The position numbers and the translations under genes were made by a program. Below, piece after piece: positions 63,980-64,000 of a stretch of DNA of 64,000 nt (its first letter is position 1; every line of letters begins with the position of its first letter). Below the pieces are notes generated by a model that worked only from the letters and a program-made list of their open reading frames with translations, was not told the origin of the DNA and did no database searches. Location: contig NZ_PTIS01000003.1 of NCBI RefSeq assembly GCF_002934235.1, positions 168,624 to 232,623 of the forward strand. The letters are read 5' to 3'. The stretch is from Clostridium algidicarnis DSM 15099 (GTDB lineage: Bacteria; Bacillota; Clostridia; Clostridiales; Clostridiaceae).

Positions 63980-64000
63980 CCAATACATAAATTATCCATT

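Overview
The window comes from a low-G+C, anaerobic, spore-former-type Firmicute and most resembles Clostridium sensu stricto. Grounds for this are A+T-rich intergenic DNA, many TTG/GTG starts behind strong GGAGG/GGTGAT ribosome binding sites, pyruvate formate-lyase with its activase and a formate channel, a hybrid-cluster protein, two rubredoxins, a MurT/GatD pair, a T-box and an AdoCbl riboswitch. No rRNA, tRNA, CRISPR array or intact insertion sequence was seen. The species was not identified.

Layout. 0-13 kb: end of a PepD-type dipeptidase, PepF peptidase, a catalytically dead rhomboid-like protein, a two-component system, a lipase, TspO, an amidohydrolase, LrgAB, a VIT/VWA protein, a TPR protein and a GIY-YIG protein. 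13-25 kb: a wall-anchored double 5'-nucleotidase, threonine aldolase, an EamA exporter, a D,D-carboxypeptidase, a Nudix hydrolase, an OPT transporter and a PqqD-like protein. 25-31.4 kb: an AdoCbl riboswitch controls an ECF transporter (T, fused A-A and S components) and two surface proteins with transcobalamin-like domains. 31.4-36 kb: GatD/MurT with a degenerate CapA-like protein, and mannose-6-phosphate isomerase. 36-39.7 kb: an ABC exporter preceded by a radical-SAM/SPASM gene that has lost its core, flanked by copies of a short repeat. 40-51 kb: PEP carboxykinase, a transglutaminase-like lipoprotein, SOD, a thioredoxin-like protein, UppP, a beta-lactamase-like protein lacking its serine, FocA-type channel, PflB/PflA with a Rex-type operator, and rubredoxin. 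51-64 kb: exonuclease, arginase, PotA-B-CD polyamine importer, T-box and AsnA, second rubredoxin, an amidase-fold protein, a repeat protein divergent from Hcp with shared operators, and a small siroheme-type protein.

The most interesting system is the B12-riboswitch operon. A sortase-anchored protein joins a DUF4430 (transcobalamin C-domain-like) module to an alpha/alpha-barrel module. Animal intrinsic factor and transcobalamin use the same two domain types, in reverse order, to clamp cobalamin. It is encoded beside a complete ECF importer, which suggests a cell-wall B12 capture and hand-off system. A second notable feature is a 76-bp, G+C-rich, partly self-complementary repeat present three times in 16 kb, always between genes.

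Many convergent gene pairs share bidirectional terminators, and several leaders (AdoCbl riboswitch, T-box, hcp leader, SD-masking hairpins) suggest extensive RNA-level control.
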